Assembly (NCBI GenBank): GCA_902594705.1
Contig: CACJNI010000005.1
Span: 38,319-102,318, forward strand
Direction of reading: 5' to 3'
Source: an uncultured Pelagibacteraceae bacterium
GTDB lineage: Bacteria > Pseudomonadota > Alphaproteobacteria > Pelagibacterales > Pelagibacteraceae
Length of the DNA stretch: 64,000 nucleotides
A program made the position numbers and the translations under genes. Below the pieces are notes generated by a model. The model saw only the letters and a list, made by a program, of their open reading frames with translations, searched no databases and had not been told where the DNA came from. Of this stretch, positions 23,709 to 32,514 are shown piece after piece. The first letter of the stretch is position 1, and each line of letters starts with the position of its first letter.

Positions 23709-25646
23709 ATGAACAAAATATTGTCTCAGGCGATCAGGAAAGCTGTCTCTGATTATAAACCAGCGGAAAAAATCAGCAATAATGACAAAAGACCAGACTT
23801 ATTTTCACTAAATAACAACACAGAGTTGTTTCAAAATTCTAAAGGGATAACTATTAAAATAGATAGATCTAGAGATAATAATTTAACAGATTTTGGAAGA
23901 GCAACACTAAGTGACAGATACCTTGGAGAAAACGAGTCTTTCCAAGATTTATTTGCAAGAGTTGCTAGTCATTATGCAGATGACAACTTACACGCGCAAA
24001 GACTTTATAACTACATAAGTAACTTATGGTTCATGCCAGCAACACCAGTTTTATCAAATGGTGGGACAAAAAGAGGTTTACCAATTTCCTGTTTCTTAAA
24101 TGAAGCAGGGGATAGCTTAACTGGAATATTAGATCTATGGAGTGAAAATGTTTGGTTGGCTGCTAAAGGCGGAGGTATTGGAAGTTATTGGGGAAACTTA
24201 AGATCCATTGGAGAAAAAATTGGAAGAGTTGGAAAAACTTCAGGAATTATTCCTTTTATAAAAGTTATGGACTCTTTGACAATGGCGATCAGTCAAGGTT
24301 CTTTAAGAAGAGGATCAGCAGCTTGTTATCTACCAATTGATCATCCAGAGATAGAAGAATTTATTGAAATGAGAAGACCAACAGGTGGTGATCCAAATAG
24401 AAGATCATTAAATTTACACCACGGTGTTTTAGTTTCAGATGCATTTATGAGAGCTGTTGAGTTAGATGAACAATGGGCACTAAAAAGTCCAAAAGATCAA
24501 TCAGTACAAGCTACTGTTTCTGCAAGAAATTTATGGATTAGATTATTAACTGCAAGAATTGAAACTGGAGAACCTTATATTGTTTTCATTGATACAGTTA
24601 ATAGAATGATACCTCAACATCATAAACTAGCTGGTTTAACTGTTAAGACATCTAACTTGTGCAGTGAAATAACTTTACCAACAGGAATTGATAAAGAGGG
24701 TAGAGATAGAACGGCAGTATGTTGTTTATCATCTTTAAATTTAGAAACTTATGATGAATGGAAAGACGATGAAAACTTTGTTCCAGACGTAATGAGATTT
24801 TTAGATAATGTATTAACGGACTTTACTGAAAAAGCACCTGAGTCATTTAGTGATGCTGTTTATTCAGCATTGAAAGAAAGAAGTGTTGGCCTAGGTGTTA
24901 TGGGACTTCATTCATTCTTTCAACAAAAAATGATTCCTTTTGAGTCAGTGATGAGTAAAGTTTGGAATAAAAAAATATTTGAAAGCATCCAAAAACAAGT
25001 TGATCAAGCTTCAAAAGATTTGGCCGATGAAAGAGGTGCATGTCCAGATGCTGCTGATTATGGTATTAATGAAAGATTTTCAAATAAAACTGCAATAGCT
25101 CCAACTGCTTCAATTTCAATTATTTGTGGTGGAACATCTCCAGGAGTTGAACCAATTGCAGCAAATAGTTATACACATAAAACTTTGTCTGGATCATTTA
25201 ATGTTAGAAATAAATATCTAAGTAAATTATTAGAGAAGCACGGTAAAAATGATGATGAAACATGGTCAAGTATAACAACTAATCAAGGCTCAGTTTCTCA
25301 TCTTGATTTTTTAACCCAACAAGAAAAAGACGTATTTAAAACAGCTTTTGAATTAGACCAGAAATGGATTGTGGAATTAGGTGCAGATAGAACACCTCAT
25401 ATTTCACAAGCACAATCAATAAATATATTTATACCTGCAGATATTCATAAAAGGGACTTACACCAAATCCATTTCCAAGCTTGGAAAAAAGGATTGAAGA
25501 GCCTTTATTACTGCAGATCTAAATCAATACAAAGAGCGGAAAACGTAAATGATGCAAATTCTACAGATGTAACTGCAAACGTTTACAAATCTAAAAAACA
25601 AGAAAATCAACAACCAGAATATGAGGAGTGTTTATCATGTCAGTAG
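23709..25646 (+). CDS. nrdA: Ribonucleoside-diphosphate reductase class I alpha subunit
   Basis: 645-residue catalytic subunit of aerobic (class I) ribonucleotide reductase, which makes dNDPs for DNA synthesis. Active-site residues are visible: C128 in PISCFLN, the N316-L-C318-S-E320 triad, C338/C339 in TAVCCLSSLNLE, and a C-terminal shuttle pair C641-LS-C644 in the last five residues. The protein lacks an N-terminal ATP-cone: only about 50 unconserved residues precede the catalytic ten-stranded barrel region, against about 760 residues in E. coli NrdA. The start ATG follows AAAAAGGGAG. Two NrdR boxes lie upstream, and nrdB overlaps the 3' end by 10 bp. Confidence 0.95.
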   Translation: MNKILSQAIRKAVSDYKPAEKISNNDKRPDLFSLNNNTELFQNSKGITIKIDRSRDNNLTDFGRATLSDRYLGENESFQDLFARVASHYADDNLHAQRLYNYISNLWFMPATPVLSNGGTKRGLPISCFLNEAGDSLTGILDLWSENVWLAAKGGGIGSYWGNLRSIGEKIGRVGKTSGIIPFIKVMDSLTMAISQGSLRRGSAACYLPIDHPEIEEFIEMRRPTGGDPNRRSLNLHHGVLVSDAFMRAVELDEQWALKSPKDQSVQATVSARNLWIRLLTARIETGEPYIVFIDTVNRMIPQHHKLAGLTVKTSNLCSEITLPTGIDKEGRDRTAVCCLSSLNLETYDEWKDDENFVPDVMRFLDNVLTDFTEKAPESFSDAVYSALKERSVGLGVMGLHSFFQQKMIPFESVMSKVWNKKIFESIQKQVDQASKDLADERGACPDAADYGINERFSNKTAIAPTASISIICGGTSPGVEPIAANSYTHKTLSGSFNVRNKYLSKLLEKHGKNDDETWSSITTNQGSVSHLDFLTQQEKDVFKTAFELDQKWIVELGADRTPHISQAQSINIFIPADIHKRDLHQIHFQAWKKGLKSLYYCRSKSIQRAENVNDANSTDVTANVYKSKKQENQQPEYEECLSCQ

Positions 25647-26650
25647 AAAGTCTAAAAGATACAAAACAAAAAATTATAGAACCAAAAAAAATGGGTCTAT
25701 TAGTTGAGAACCCAGTTTATAAACCATTCAGATACCCATGGTGTTATGATGCTTGGTTAACTCAACAAAGAATTCATTGGTTACCAGAAGAAGTTCCACT
25801 TGGCGACGACGTCAGAGATTGGCAAAAAAATCTTTCTGAGTCAGAAAAGAATTTATTAACTCAGATTTTTAGATTTTTTACTCAAGCCGATGTTGAAGTT
25901 AATAATTGTTACCTAAGACATTACACAACTGTATTTAAACCAACTGAAGTTTTAATGATGATGACAGCATTCGCGTCTATGGAAACAGTTCATGTAGCAG
26001 CTTACTCACATTTATTAGATACTATTGGAATGCCAGAGTCTGAATACTCTGCATTTATGAAGTACAAAGAAATGAAAGATAAATATGATTACATGCAAAA
26101 TTTTAATGTAAACTCAAAAGAGGATATCGCAAAAACTGTTGCAGTATTTAGTGCCTTTACAGAAGGCCTTCAGTTATTTGCAAGTTTTGCAATTTTATTA
26201 AACTTTCCAAGACACAATAAACTTAAAGGTATGGGCCAAATAGTTACTTGGTCAGTAAGAGATGAAACTCTTCATTGTAATTCTATGATTAGAATTTTTA
26301 AAGAGTTCATTAAAGAAAACCCTGAGATTTGGACACCAAAACTTAAAAAAGAACTTTATGAAGCTTGCAGAACTATAATTGAACATGAAGATGCATTTAT
26401 TGATCTAGCTTTTGAAATGGGGCCAATGCAAGGTTTAACTGCTCAAGAAGTTAAAGATTACATTAGGTTCATTGGAAACAGAAGATTAACTCAGTTAGGT
26501 CTTGAACCAATATATGATGTTCAGAAAAATCCATTAACATGGTTAGACACGATGTTAAATGCAGTAGAGCATATGAACTTCTTTGAAGGTAGAGCCACTG
26601 AATATTCAAAAGCATCTACGCAAGGTAATTGGATAGACGCTTTTTCCTAG
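25637..26650 (+). CDS. nrdB: Ribonucleoside-diphosphate reductase class I beta subunit
   Basis: 337-residue radical-generating subunit. I start it at ATG 25637 rather than the in-frame GTG at 25628 because GAGGAG at 25623-25628 is correctly placed for it. Ligands line up with E. coli NrdB shifted by one residue: D85, E116, H119 and the radical tyrosine Y123 (METVHVAAYSH); the second set is in TEGLQLFASF and RDETLHC. Retention of Tyr argues for a tyrosyl-radical (class Ia/Ib-like) enzyme, not the Tyr-less class Ic. There is no N-terminal ATP-cone in this subunit either. Translation is coupled to nrdA through a 10-bp overlap. Confidence 0.95.
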   Translation: MSVESLKDTKQKIIEPKKMGLLVENPVYKPFRYPWCYDAWLTQQRIHWLPEEVPLGDDVRDWQKNLSESEKNLLTQIFRFFTQADVEVNNCYLRHYTTVFKPTEVLMMMTAFASMETVHVAAYSHLLDTIGMPESEYSAFMKYKEMKDKYDYMQNFNVNSKEDIAKTVAVFSAFTEGLQLFASFAILLNFPRHNKLKGMGQIVTWSVRDETLHCNSMIRIFKEFIKENPEIWTPKLKKELYEACRTIIEHEDAFIDLAFEMGPMQGLTAQEVKDYIRFIGNRRLTQLGLEPIYDVQKNPLTWLDTMLNAVEHMNFFEGRATEYSKASTQGNWIDAFS

Positions 26651-26656
26651 GATTAA

Positions 26657-26911
26657 GTGATAGTAAGTCCCTGTATAAGTATTTGTAAAACTGATCCAGT
26701 ATCAGGTCTATGTTATGGATGTGGAAGATCTGATGAAGAGAAAAAAATCTGGAAAGATCCTGAAACAACTGATGATTGGAAGAGCAATAACTTAAAAGAG
26801 CTAGAGAATAGACTTTCAGGCTGGCAATTAGAAGGTTTTAAGAAATCATATAAGAATAAGGTCGAAAAGGGTATCTCATTATATAAAGAGAAGTTAAAAT
26901 CAAATATTTAG
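26657..26911 (+). CDS. DUF1289 domain protein
   Basis: 84-residue protein of family DUF1289. The N-terminal cysteine cluster is diagnostic: SPCISICKTDPVSGLCYGCGRS, with four cysteines in a C-x3-C-x7-C-x2-C arrangement that probably binds a metal. The rest (EEKKIWKDPETTDDWK and a Lys-rich helix) fits the family. The start is GTG 26657, 6 bp after nrdB, so it is likely in the nrd operon. Function unknown; many alphaproteobacterial genomes carry such genes downstream of housekeeping operons. Confidence 0.85.
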   Translation: MIVSPCISICKTDPVSGLCYGCGRSDEEKKIWKDPETTDDWKSNNLKELENRLSGWQLEGFKKSYKNKVEKGISLYKEKLKSNI

Positions 26912-27011
26912 TTACTTTTATTTAGTAATCGTATTTGGGTGTGGTCAAATGGTCCTTGTATTAGCAATTTCACTTTGATTATATAAATTTTAACTTTACG
27001 AGAGGAAAACA

Positions 27012-27983
27012 ATGAAAAAAACGTTAAATTTGTTACTTAGCGCTATTTTAGTAGTTACATCATTCATTGGTTTGGGAAATGTTGCCGTTGCTGACGGTCA
27101 TGGTTTTCCATCTAAACCAATTGAAGTTGTTACCCACGCTGGTTTAGGCGGAGGAACTGATACAACTGCAAGAATGTTGTTAATTAGAACAAGAAAAAAT
27201 CTTAAAAATAATGCTTACATCACTCCAAAAAGAGGTGATGCAGGTAATAAGGCTATGGCTTATGTAAAATCTAAGCCAAGAGATGGTCATACTGTTTTAG
27301 CAATTACTCCTACACATTTATTTAGAATGGCTAGAGGGCAAGCGGAGCTGACAATTGATGATTTTGTTGGTGTTGCAAGAACTACAGTTGACCCAATTGT
27401 AATATTTGTAAATGCAAAAAGTCCTTACAAAACAATTGAAGATTTAATTAAAGCTGGTCAAAAAAAACCAATTAAATATGGTGGTACTAACGTAGGTAGT
27501 GTTGATCATATTTCAGGATTAATATTCGCAAGAGAAGCAAAAACAAAAATTGCTTTTGTACCATTCGAAGGTGGTGGAGCGATAATGACTAGTTTAGTAG
27601 GAAATCAAATCGAAGCTGCTGGATTAAACCTTGATGAAGGTAAAGATCAATTAGATGCAGGCGAATTGAGAGTACTAGCAGTAATGGCAGATGAAAGAAT
27701 GTCTGCATTACCAGATACACCAACTCTTAAAGAAAAAGGTATTAATGCGTCTTTTGCTACAGTTAGAGGTGTTGTTGTGCTTAAAGGTACACCACAAAAA
27801 ACTATTGATACTCTTGAAAAAGGATTCCTTAAAGCAATGAAACATCCAGTTTACCAAAACTATTTACAAGGTGCTGGTTTGGATGCATCAAGTGTTGCAG
27901 GAGCTAAAGCTTGGGATGCTGAAATTAAATCTATTTACAAAGAAGCAAGAGCTGCTTTAGTAAGTTTAGGTTTAGCTAAATAA
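27012..27983 (+). CDS. tctC: TTT transporter substrate-binding protein (TctC/Bug family), second system
   Basis: 323-residue periplasmic receptor. An AGAGGA ribosome-binding site precedes the ATG. The signal peptide MKKTLNLLLSAILVVTSFIG is cleaved near VAVA-D, around residue 27. Family features: FPSKPIEVVTHAGLGGGTDTTAR (first loop), ITPTHLFRMARG, IAFVPFEGGGAIMTSLVGNQIEAA in the second lobe, and LPDTPTLKEKGINASFATVRG. It is only distantly similar to the receptor at 3546, so the two systems probably take different carboxylates. Followed by a GC-rich hairpin and tctB-tctA, then an MmgE/PrpD enzyme in the same operon, suggesting a tricarboxylate-like ligand. Confidence 0.9.
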   Translation: MKKTLNLLLSAILVVTSFIGLGNVAVADGHGFPSKPIEVVTHAGLGGGTDTTARMLLIRTRKNLKNNAYITPKRGDAGNKAMAYVKSKPRDGHTVLAITPTHLFRMARGQAELTIDDFVGVARTTVDPIVIFVNAKSPYKTIEDLIKAGQKKPIKYGGTNVGSVDHISGLIFAREAKTKIAFVPFEGGGAIMTSLVGNQIEAAGLNLDEGKDQLDAGELRVLAVMADERMSALPDTPTLKEKGINASFATVRGVVVLKGTPQKTIDTLEKGFLKAMKHPVYQNYLQGAGLDASSVAGAKAWDAEIKSIYKEARAALVSLGLAK

Positions 27984-27995
27984 TTTCAATTACTT

Positions 27996-28019
27996 AATGG
28001 GGGTTATACAACCCCCATT
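27996..28019 (+). terminator. Strong stem-loop between tctC-2 and tctB-2
   Basis: AATGGGGGTT (27996-28005) pairs perfectly with AACCCCCATT (28010-28019) around an ATAC loop, a 10-bp stem with five G-C pairs. Only one further T follows before AAATC, so it is a poor intrinsic terminator but a good 3'-end stabiliser for the receptor mRNA. The tctB ATG is 9 bp downstream. Confidence 0.6.
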
Positions 28020-28028
28020 TAAATCAAA

Positions 28029-28493
28029 ATGATAAAAGATATAAAAATTCTAAGTATTATTATAATTATATCAGTCGCATTATTTGCATACACATTCACA
28101 TTTGATGAAGTTCCTGAAATTTTAGCTCAGGGAATGCAACCTACAATGATGCCAAGATTAATTTTTTCTTTAATAATTTTTTTATCTATATTTCAGTTAA
28201 TTCAGAATAAAAATTTAAAGTCTGATAAAAAAGAATTAATTCGAAGAAATGCTTTTGTAACATTTGCTTATACATTATTCATAGTTTTAATAGCAGATAA
28301 ACTTGGATTTTTAATTTCTATATTTTTGTTCACTTTAGTTACACCTATGTTATGGCAAAGGAAAGATTATATAAAAATCTTTTTTTATTCTTTAACTATA
28401 TCAGTATTTGTTTTTGTTTTTTTTACACTTGTACTTCAATTAAAATTTCCTCAAGGGATATTAGAGGAATTTATAATTAGGAATTTTTATTAA
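28029..28493 (+). CDS. tctB: TTT transporter small permease (TctB), second system
   Basis: 154-residue inner-membrane protein with four predicted helices (about residues 5-23, 40-58, 76-95 and 115-140). The MPRLIFSLIIFLSIFQLIQ segment following MQPTMM matches the P-R-x-x-x helix 2 start of TctB proteins. It is short on conserved motifs, as usual for this family; its identity rests on size, topology and position between tctC and tctA. The stop codon overlaps the tctA start by 1 bp. Confidence 0.83.
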   Translation: MIKDIKILSIIIIISVALFAYTFTFDEVPEILAQGMQPTMMPRLIFSLIIFLSIFQLIQNKNLKSDKKELIRRNAFVTFAYTLFIVLIADKLGFLISIFLFTLVTPMLWQRKDYIKIFFYSLTISVFVFVFFTLVLQLKFPQGILEEFIIRNFY

Positions 28494-29965
28494 TGGAAAT
28501 TTTATCAAATATCTCTTTAATCTTAAATCCAACAACATTTGGTTTAATACTAGGATCTACAATTGTTGGAGTATTGATAGGTGCTCTTCCTGGATTAAGT
28601 TCAGGAATGGCTATTGCATTGTTATTACCGTTCACAATATATTTAGAACCCAGTCAAGCGATTGCAGCAATGGCTGCATTATATTGTGGTGGTACTTTTG
28701 GAGGATCAATCACAGCTATATTAATTAATGCACCTGGCGCCCCACCTGCTGCTGCAACAGCTTTTGATGGTTTTCCAATGGCTCAGAAGGGCCAGGCAGG
28801 TAAAGCTTTAGGCATGGCTGCAGTATCTAGCGTAGTTGGTGGAATTATTTCTTTGATTGTCCTAATTATTTTTGCACCAACACTTGCAAGAATTGCATAT
28901 AAATTTGGACCTCCAGAATATTTTGCATTGGCAATATTTGGATTATCAATGTTAGCTTCTATAAGCTCAAAGTCTCCTGTTAAAAATCTTATAGGAGGTT
29001 TGATAGGTTTATTTGTTGCAACAATCGGAGTTCACCTTACAACTGGTATTTCAAGATTTACATTTGGGGTTGCTGAACTTTTTGAAGGGATAAGCTTTGT
29101 TCCTGTATTAATTGGTTTATTTGCAATGTCTGAGATATTAGTCCAAGCATCAAAAAGTGAATTACTTTTAGAAAGAATTAAGTTTTCAGCAATAAAACTT
29201 CCTTCAATTTCAGAATTTAAGAGTTGTGTTAAAACAATTTTAAGATCATCAGGTATAGGAACTTTTATAGGCATTCTTCCAGCTGAAGGCGGAACAGTTA
29301 GCGCAATGATTGGTTATAACGAGGCAAGAAGATGGTCAAAAAATAAAGATAACTTTGGAAAAGGAGAAATAGAAGGTGTTGCAGCTCCAGAGTCTGCTAA
29401 TAATGCTGCTACCGGTGGTGCAATGATACCAACTCTTGCTTTAGGTATTCCAGGTTCAGCAACTACAGCAGTAATTCTTGGAGGATTTCAAATTCATGGA
29501 TTAAGAGCTGGACCATATTTGTTTGAACAGCAACCCGATCTGCTTTACACAATTTTTTATGGCATGCTTTTAGCAAACTTTATCTTTTTAATTTTTGGTT
29601 TACTTGGAGCTAAAATATTCTCAAGAATTTCGTTAATACCAAGAGGTTATTTATGGCCATCTGTTTTTGTATTTTGTCTTGTTGGATCTTATGGATTATC
29701 CCAGTCTATGGTAGATGTTTACATAATGCTAATTTCAGGTGTTGTTGGATTTTTCTTAAGGCGGTCAGGATTTTCTCCAGCACCAATAATTATGGGAATT
29801 GTATTAGGCGAATTAGTGGAAAATTCATTAGCTCAATCAATCATAATATTTGACCAAAATATATTTATGTTTTTTACAAGGCCAATAGTACTTGTATTTT
29901 TTACATTAACTTTTTTAAGTTTATTTTACAGACCTATTAAAAATCTAATAATGAAAGGAAAATAA
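28493..29965 (+). CDS. tctA: TTT transporter large permease (TctA), second system
   Basis: 490-residue large permease. Motifs: GVLIGALPGLSSGMAIALLLPF near the N-terminus, GGTFGGSITAILINAPGAPPAAATAFDGFPMAQKGQAGKALG, GIGTFIGILPAEGGTVSAMIGY and GVAAPESANNAATGGAMIPTLALGIPGSATTAVILGGFQIHG. Note that the second loop reads ILPAEGG where most TctA proteins have a Gly (as in LPGAGA in the first system at 5018), a possible specificity difference. Overlaps both neighbours by 1 bp (tctB upstream, the MmgE/PrpD gene downstream), a tight four-gene operon. Confidence 0.92.
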   Translation: MEILSNISLILNPTTFGLILGSTIVGVLIGALPGLSSGMAIALLLPFTIYLEPSQAIAAMAALYCGGTFGGSITAILINAPGAPPAAATAFDGFPMAQKGQAGKALGMAAVSSVVGGIISLIVLIIFAPTLARIAYKFGPPEYFALAIFGLSMLASISSKSPVKNLIGGLIGLFVATIGVHLTTGISRFTFGVAELFEGISFVPVLIGLFAMSEILVQASKSELLLERIKFSAIKLPSISEFKSCVKTILRSSGIGTFIGILPAEGGTVSAMIGYNEARRWSKNKDNFGKGEIEGVAAPESANNAATGGAMIPTLALGIPGSATTAVILGGFQIHGLRAGPYLFEQQPDLLYTIFYGMLLANFIFLIFGLLGAKIFSRISLIPRGYLWPSVFVFCLVGSYGLSQSMVDVYIMLISGVVGFFLRRSGFSPAPIIMGIVLGELVENSLAQSIIIFDQNIFMFFTRPIVLVFFTLTFLSLFYRPIKNLIMKGK

Positions 29966-31389
29966 TGACTAAAGCTTTTACACCAAATATTAAATCTAAA
30001 ATAGGAAAGGACTTAACAAAATATGTTGCTAACTTTGTTCACAAAACAAAATTTAAAAATATTCCAAAAGAAGTTGTTGAGTTAGCAAAAAAACATATTT
30101 TGGATGGTTTTGGTTTAGCACTATCAGGTTCTGTTGCAAGAACAGGAAATTACTTATTTGCACATATCAAAAAAAGTTCAGCAAAAGGGATGGCAACAGT
30201 TATTGGTTCAAAAATGAAGGTTCCAACGCACTTTGCAGCCTTGGCAAATGGTGTAGGAATACATTCTGATGATTATGATGATACGCAGTTAGCCGTAGCA
30301 AAAGATAGGGTTTATGGGTTATTAACACATCCTACAGCACCTTGTTTGCCTAGCGCTTTCGCAGAGGGTGAAGTTAATAAAATTAATGGAAAAGATTTTT
30401 TAAACTCATATTTAATTGGAGTAGATGTAGAATGTAAAATATCTGAATCCATGTCTCCACGTCATTATCAACATGGTTTTCATTCAACAGCAACCTGTGG
30501 AACTTTTGCTTCAGCTTCTGCAGCAGCTAAAATTAGAAAATATGACCATGACAAAATTTTAAGATCTTTAGGGATTGCGGCCTCTCTTAGTGCTGGATTA
30601 AGAGAAAATTTTGGAACAATGACAAAACCACTGCACGCAGGTAGAGCGGCAGAGAGTGGAGTGATAGCTTGTGATTTAGTAAGATATGGGTGGTCCTCGA
30701 CAGATAAAATTTTGGAATCTCCAAGAGGTTTCTTCCAAGCCCATGGAGGCGGATACGATATTAACGCATTAAAAGGTAAACTTGGAAGACCATGGACATT
30801 TAAATCTCCAGGTATTTCTATTAAACCACATCCTTGTGGTTCTTTAACTCATCCTGGGATGACAAAGATGTTAGAGTTAATTAAAAAGTATGACATTAAG
30901 CCAGAGCAAGTAGCTAAAGTAGATGTTGGCACAAACCATAACATGCAAAATGCTTTGATACATCATAGACCAAAAAATGAGTTTCAAGCTAAATTTAGCA
31001 TGGAGTATTCTATGGCAATACTTTTAATTGATAGAAGAGCATACATTCCTGAATATCAAGATAAAAGAATTAATAAATCTGATGTCCAACAAATGCTAAA
31101 AAAAGTCAACTTTTATAAAAATAAAATTGCTGAGGCCGCAGGTTACGACAAGATGACAACTATAATAGATATCTATTTAAAAAATGGAAAAAAAATATCT
31201 GGAAGAGGTGATTTTGGAAAAGGTAGTCCAGCAATACCAATGACTTATGATGAGGTTGCAGATAAGTTTCTTGGTTGTACAGAATTTGCTAAATGGCCTT
31301 TATTTAAATCTAAAAAAATTATTGATACAGTAAGGAATTTAGAAAAAGTTAAGGATATTAGAATATTAGGAAAGTTATTATCTAAATAG
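29965..31389 (+). CDS. MmgE/PrpD family protein in the TTT operon
   Basis: 474-residue protein of the MmgE/PrpD superfamily (2-methylcitrate dehydratase, cis-aconitate decarboxylase, related isomerases). Features: HILDGFGLALSGSVARTG near the N-terminus, HSDDYDDTQLA (the conserved D-D-x region where PrpD has a metal-free dehydratase site), CGTFASASAAAKIRKYD, MTKPLHAGRAAESGVIACDLV and ISIKPHPCGSLTHPG. It overlaps tctA by 1 bp, so it very probably acts on the imported compound. It differs from the PrpD at 33410, implying a different reaction or substrate, for example decarboxylation, dehydration or racemisation of a di- or tricarboxylate. Its stop abuts the stop of prpC. Confidence 0.85.
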   Translation: MTKAFTPNIKSKIGKDLTKYVANFVHKTKFKNIPKEVVELAKKHILDGFGLALSGSVARTGNYLFAHIKKSSAKGMATVIGSKMKVPTHFAALANGVGIHSDDYDDTQLAVAKDRVYGLLTHPTAPCLPSAFAEGEVNKINGKDFLNSYLIGVDVECKISESMSPRHYQHGFHSTATCGTFASASAAAKIRKYDHDKILRSLGIAASLSAGLRENFGTMTKPLHAGRAAESGVIACDLVRYGWSSTDKILESPRGFFQAHGGGYDINALKGKLGRPWTFKSPGISIKPHPCGSLTHPGMTKMLELIKKYDIKPEQVAKVDVGTNHNMQNALIHHRPKNEFQAKFSMEYSMAILLIDRRAYIPEYQDKRINKSDVQQMLKKVNFYKNKIAEAAGYDKMTTIIDIYLKNGKKISGRGDFGKGSPAIPMTYDEVADKFLGCTEFAKWPLFKSKKIIDTVRNLEKVKDIRILGKLLSK

Positions 31390-32514
31390 TTATCTTTGAT
31401 TTAAAAGCATAACTTTTCTATATTTGCTACCTTTGTATTTAGCCAATGGTCTAATTAATTTATTAGATGAATGTTGTTCCATTATATGAGCTGACCAACC
31501 AGTAATCCTTGAAATTACAAATATAGGTGTAAAGAAATCTGTATCAAAACCCATTAAATGATAAGTCGGTCCTGTTGGGTAATCTACATTTGGATGAATA
31601 TTTTTTTTACTAATCATTACTTTTTCAACGATATCGTAAATCTTTAAAAACTTTTTATCTTTTTTAATCTTAGCAACTTTTTTGAAATACGCTTTCATGG
31701 TTGGAACTCTAGAGTCTCCACTTTTATAAACTCTGTGCCCAAAACCCATCACTACCTCTTTTTTCTTTAATGCATTATTGATCCATTTCAAGGCATTCTC
31801 AGGTTTTTTGATTTTATTCATCATATGCATAACTTCTTCATTGGCTCCACCATGTAATGGTCCTTTTAAACTAGCAATTGCACCTGTTATAGCTCCATGA
31901 ATATCAGATAAACTACTTGTAATAGTTCTAGCTGTAAAAGTTGAAACATTAAAACTGTGTTCTGCATATAAAATTAAAGATACATCAAATGCTTTTACGA
32001 TTTCTTTTTGAGGAACCTTTCCAAAACACATATAAAAAAAGTTTTCTGCAAAAGTCAGATCTTTTTTTGGTTTAATAATCTTTTTGCCTTTTCGAATTCT
32101 ATAAAACGCTGCTAAAGCAGTTGGAGTTTTAGCTAAAATTCTCAAAGCTTTTCTTGTGTTTGCTTCCTGAGAATTATCTGTAGTTTCTTTATCTTCTAAT
32201 CCCATTACACTAACCGCTGTTCTAGCAACATCCATAGGATGTGATTTTTTTGGCATGTGTTTAATTATTTCGTAAAGATTTTTTGATAAATCTCTATATC
32301 CTCGCTCAATTTTTTCAAATTGTCTTAGTTCAATACTATTTGGTAAATCGCCTTTTAAAATAAGATATGCAGCTTCTTCAAATCTACAAAATTCGCACAG
32401 ATCTTGAACAGCATAACCTCTATAAGTTAATGAGTTAATTTCAGGCATAACTTTAGAAACTTCTGTTTCATCAACAACAATTCCTAATAAACCTTTTTTT
32501 ACTTCTTCACTCAC
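31390..32514 (-). CDS. prpC: 2-methylcitrate synthase / citrate synthase family
   Basis: 374-residue citrate-synthase-family enzyme. It starts at GTG 32514, overlapping the stop of prpB by 1 bp. Catalytic residues are in the usual places: His in GPLHGGANEEVMHMM, His in VMGFGHRVYKSGDSR, and Asp in DTDFFTPIFVISRITGW. Length fits the short type II-like 2-methylcitrate synthases (about 370-390) that condense propionyl-CoA with oxaloacetate. The prpD-prpB-prpC context makes the methylcitrate assignment likely, though sequence alone does not exclude citrate synthase activity. The N-terminus GLLGIVVDETEVSKV is also as in PrpC. Confidence 0.88.
   Translation of the reverse strand: MSEEVKKGLLGIVVDETEVSKVMPEINSLTYRGYAVQDLCEFCRFEEAAYLILKGDLPNSIELRQFEKIERGYRDLSKNLYEIIKHMPKKSHPMDVARTAVSVMGLEDKETTDNSQEANTRKALRILAKTPTALAAFYRIRKGKKIIKPKKDLTFAENFFYMCFGKVPQKEIVKAFDVSLILYAEHSFNVSTFTARTITSSLSDIHGAITGAIASLKGPLHGGANEEVMHMMNKIKKPENALKWINNALKKKEVVMGFGHRVYKSGDSRVPTMKAYFKKVAKIKKDKKFLKIYDIVEKVMISKKNIHPNVDYPTGPTYHLMGFDTDFFTPIFVISRITGWSAHIMEQHSSNKLIRPLAKYKGSKYRKVMLLNQR

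Noticed and set aside
25628..25636. GTG start of nrdB
   Set aside because: The GAGGAG Shine-Dalgarno overlaps this codon and is properly spaced for ATG 25637.
26912..27011. Riboswitch or operator upstream of tctC-2
   Set aside because: The spacer has a GGTC-AAAT-GGTC direct repeat and a weak TTACT/AGTAA stem, but nothing matches a known glycine, SAM or GntR-type element well enough to call.
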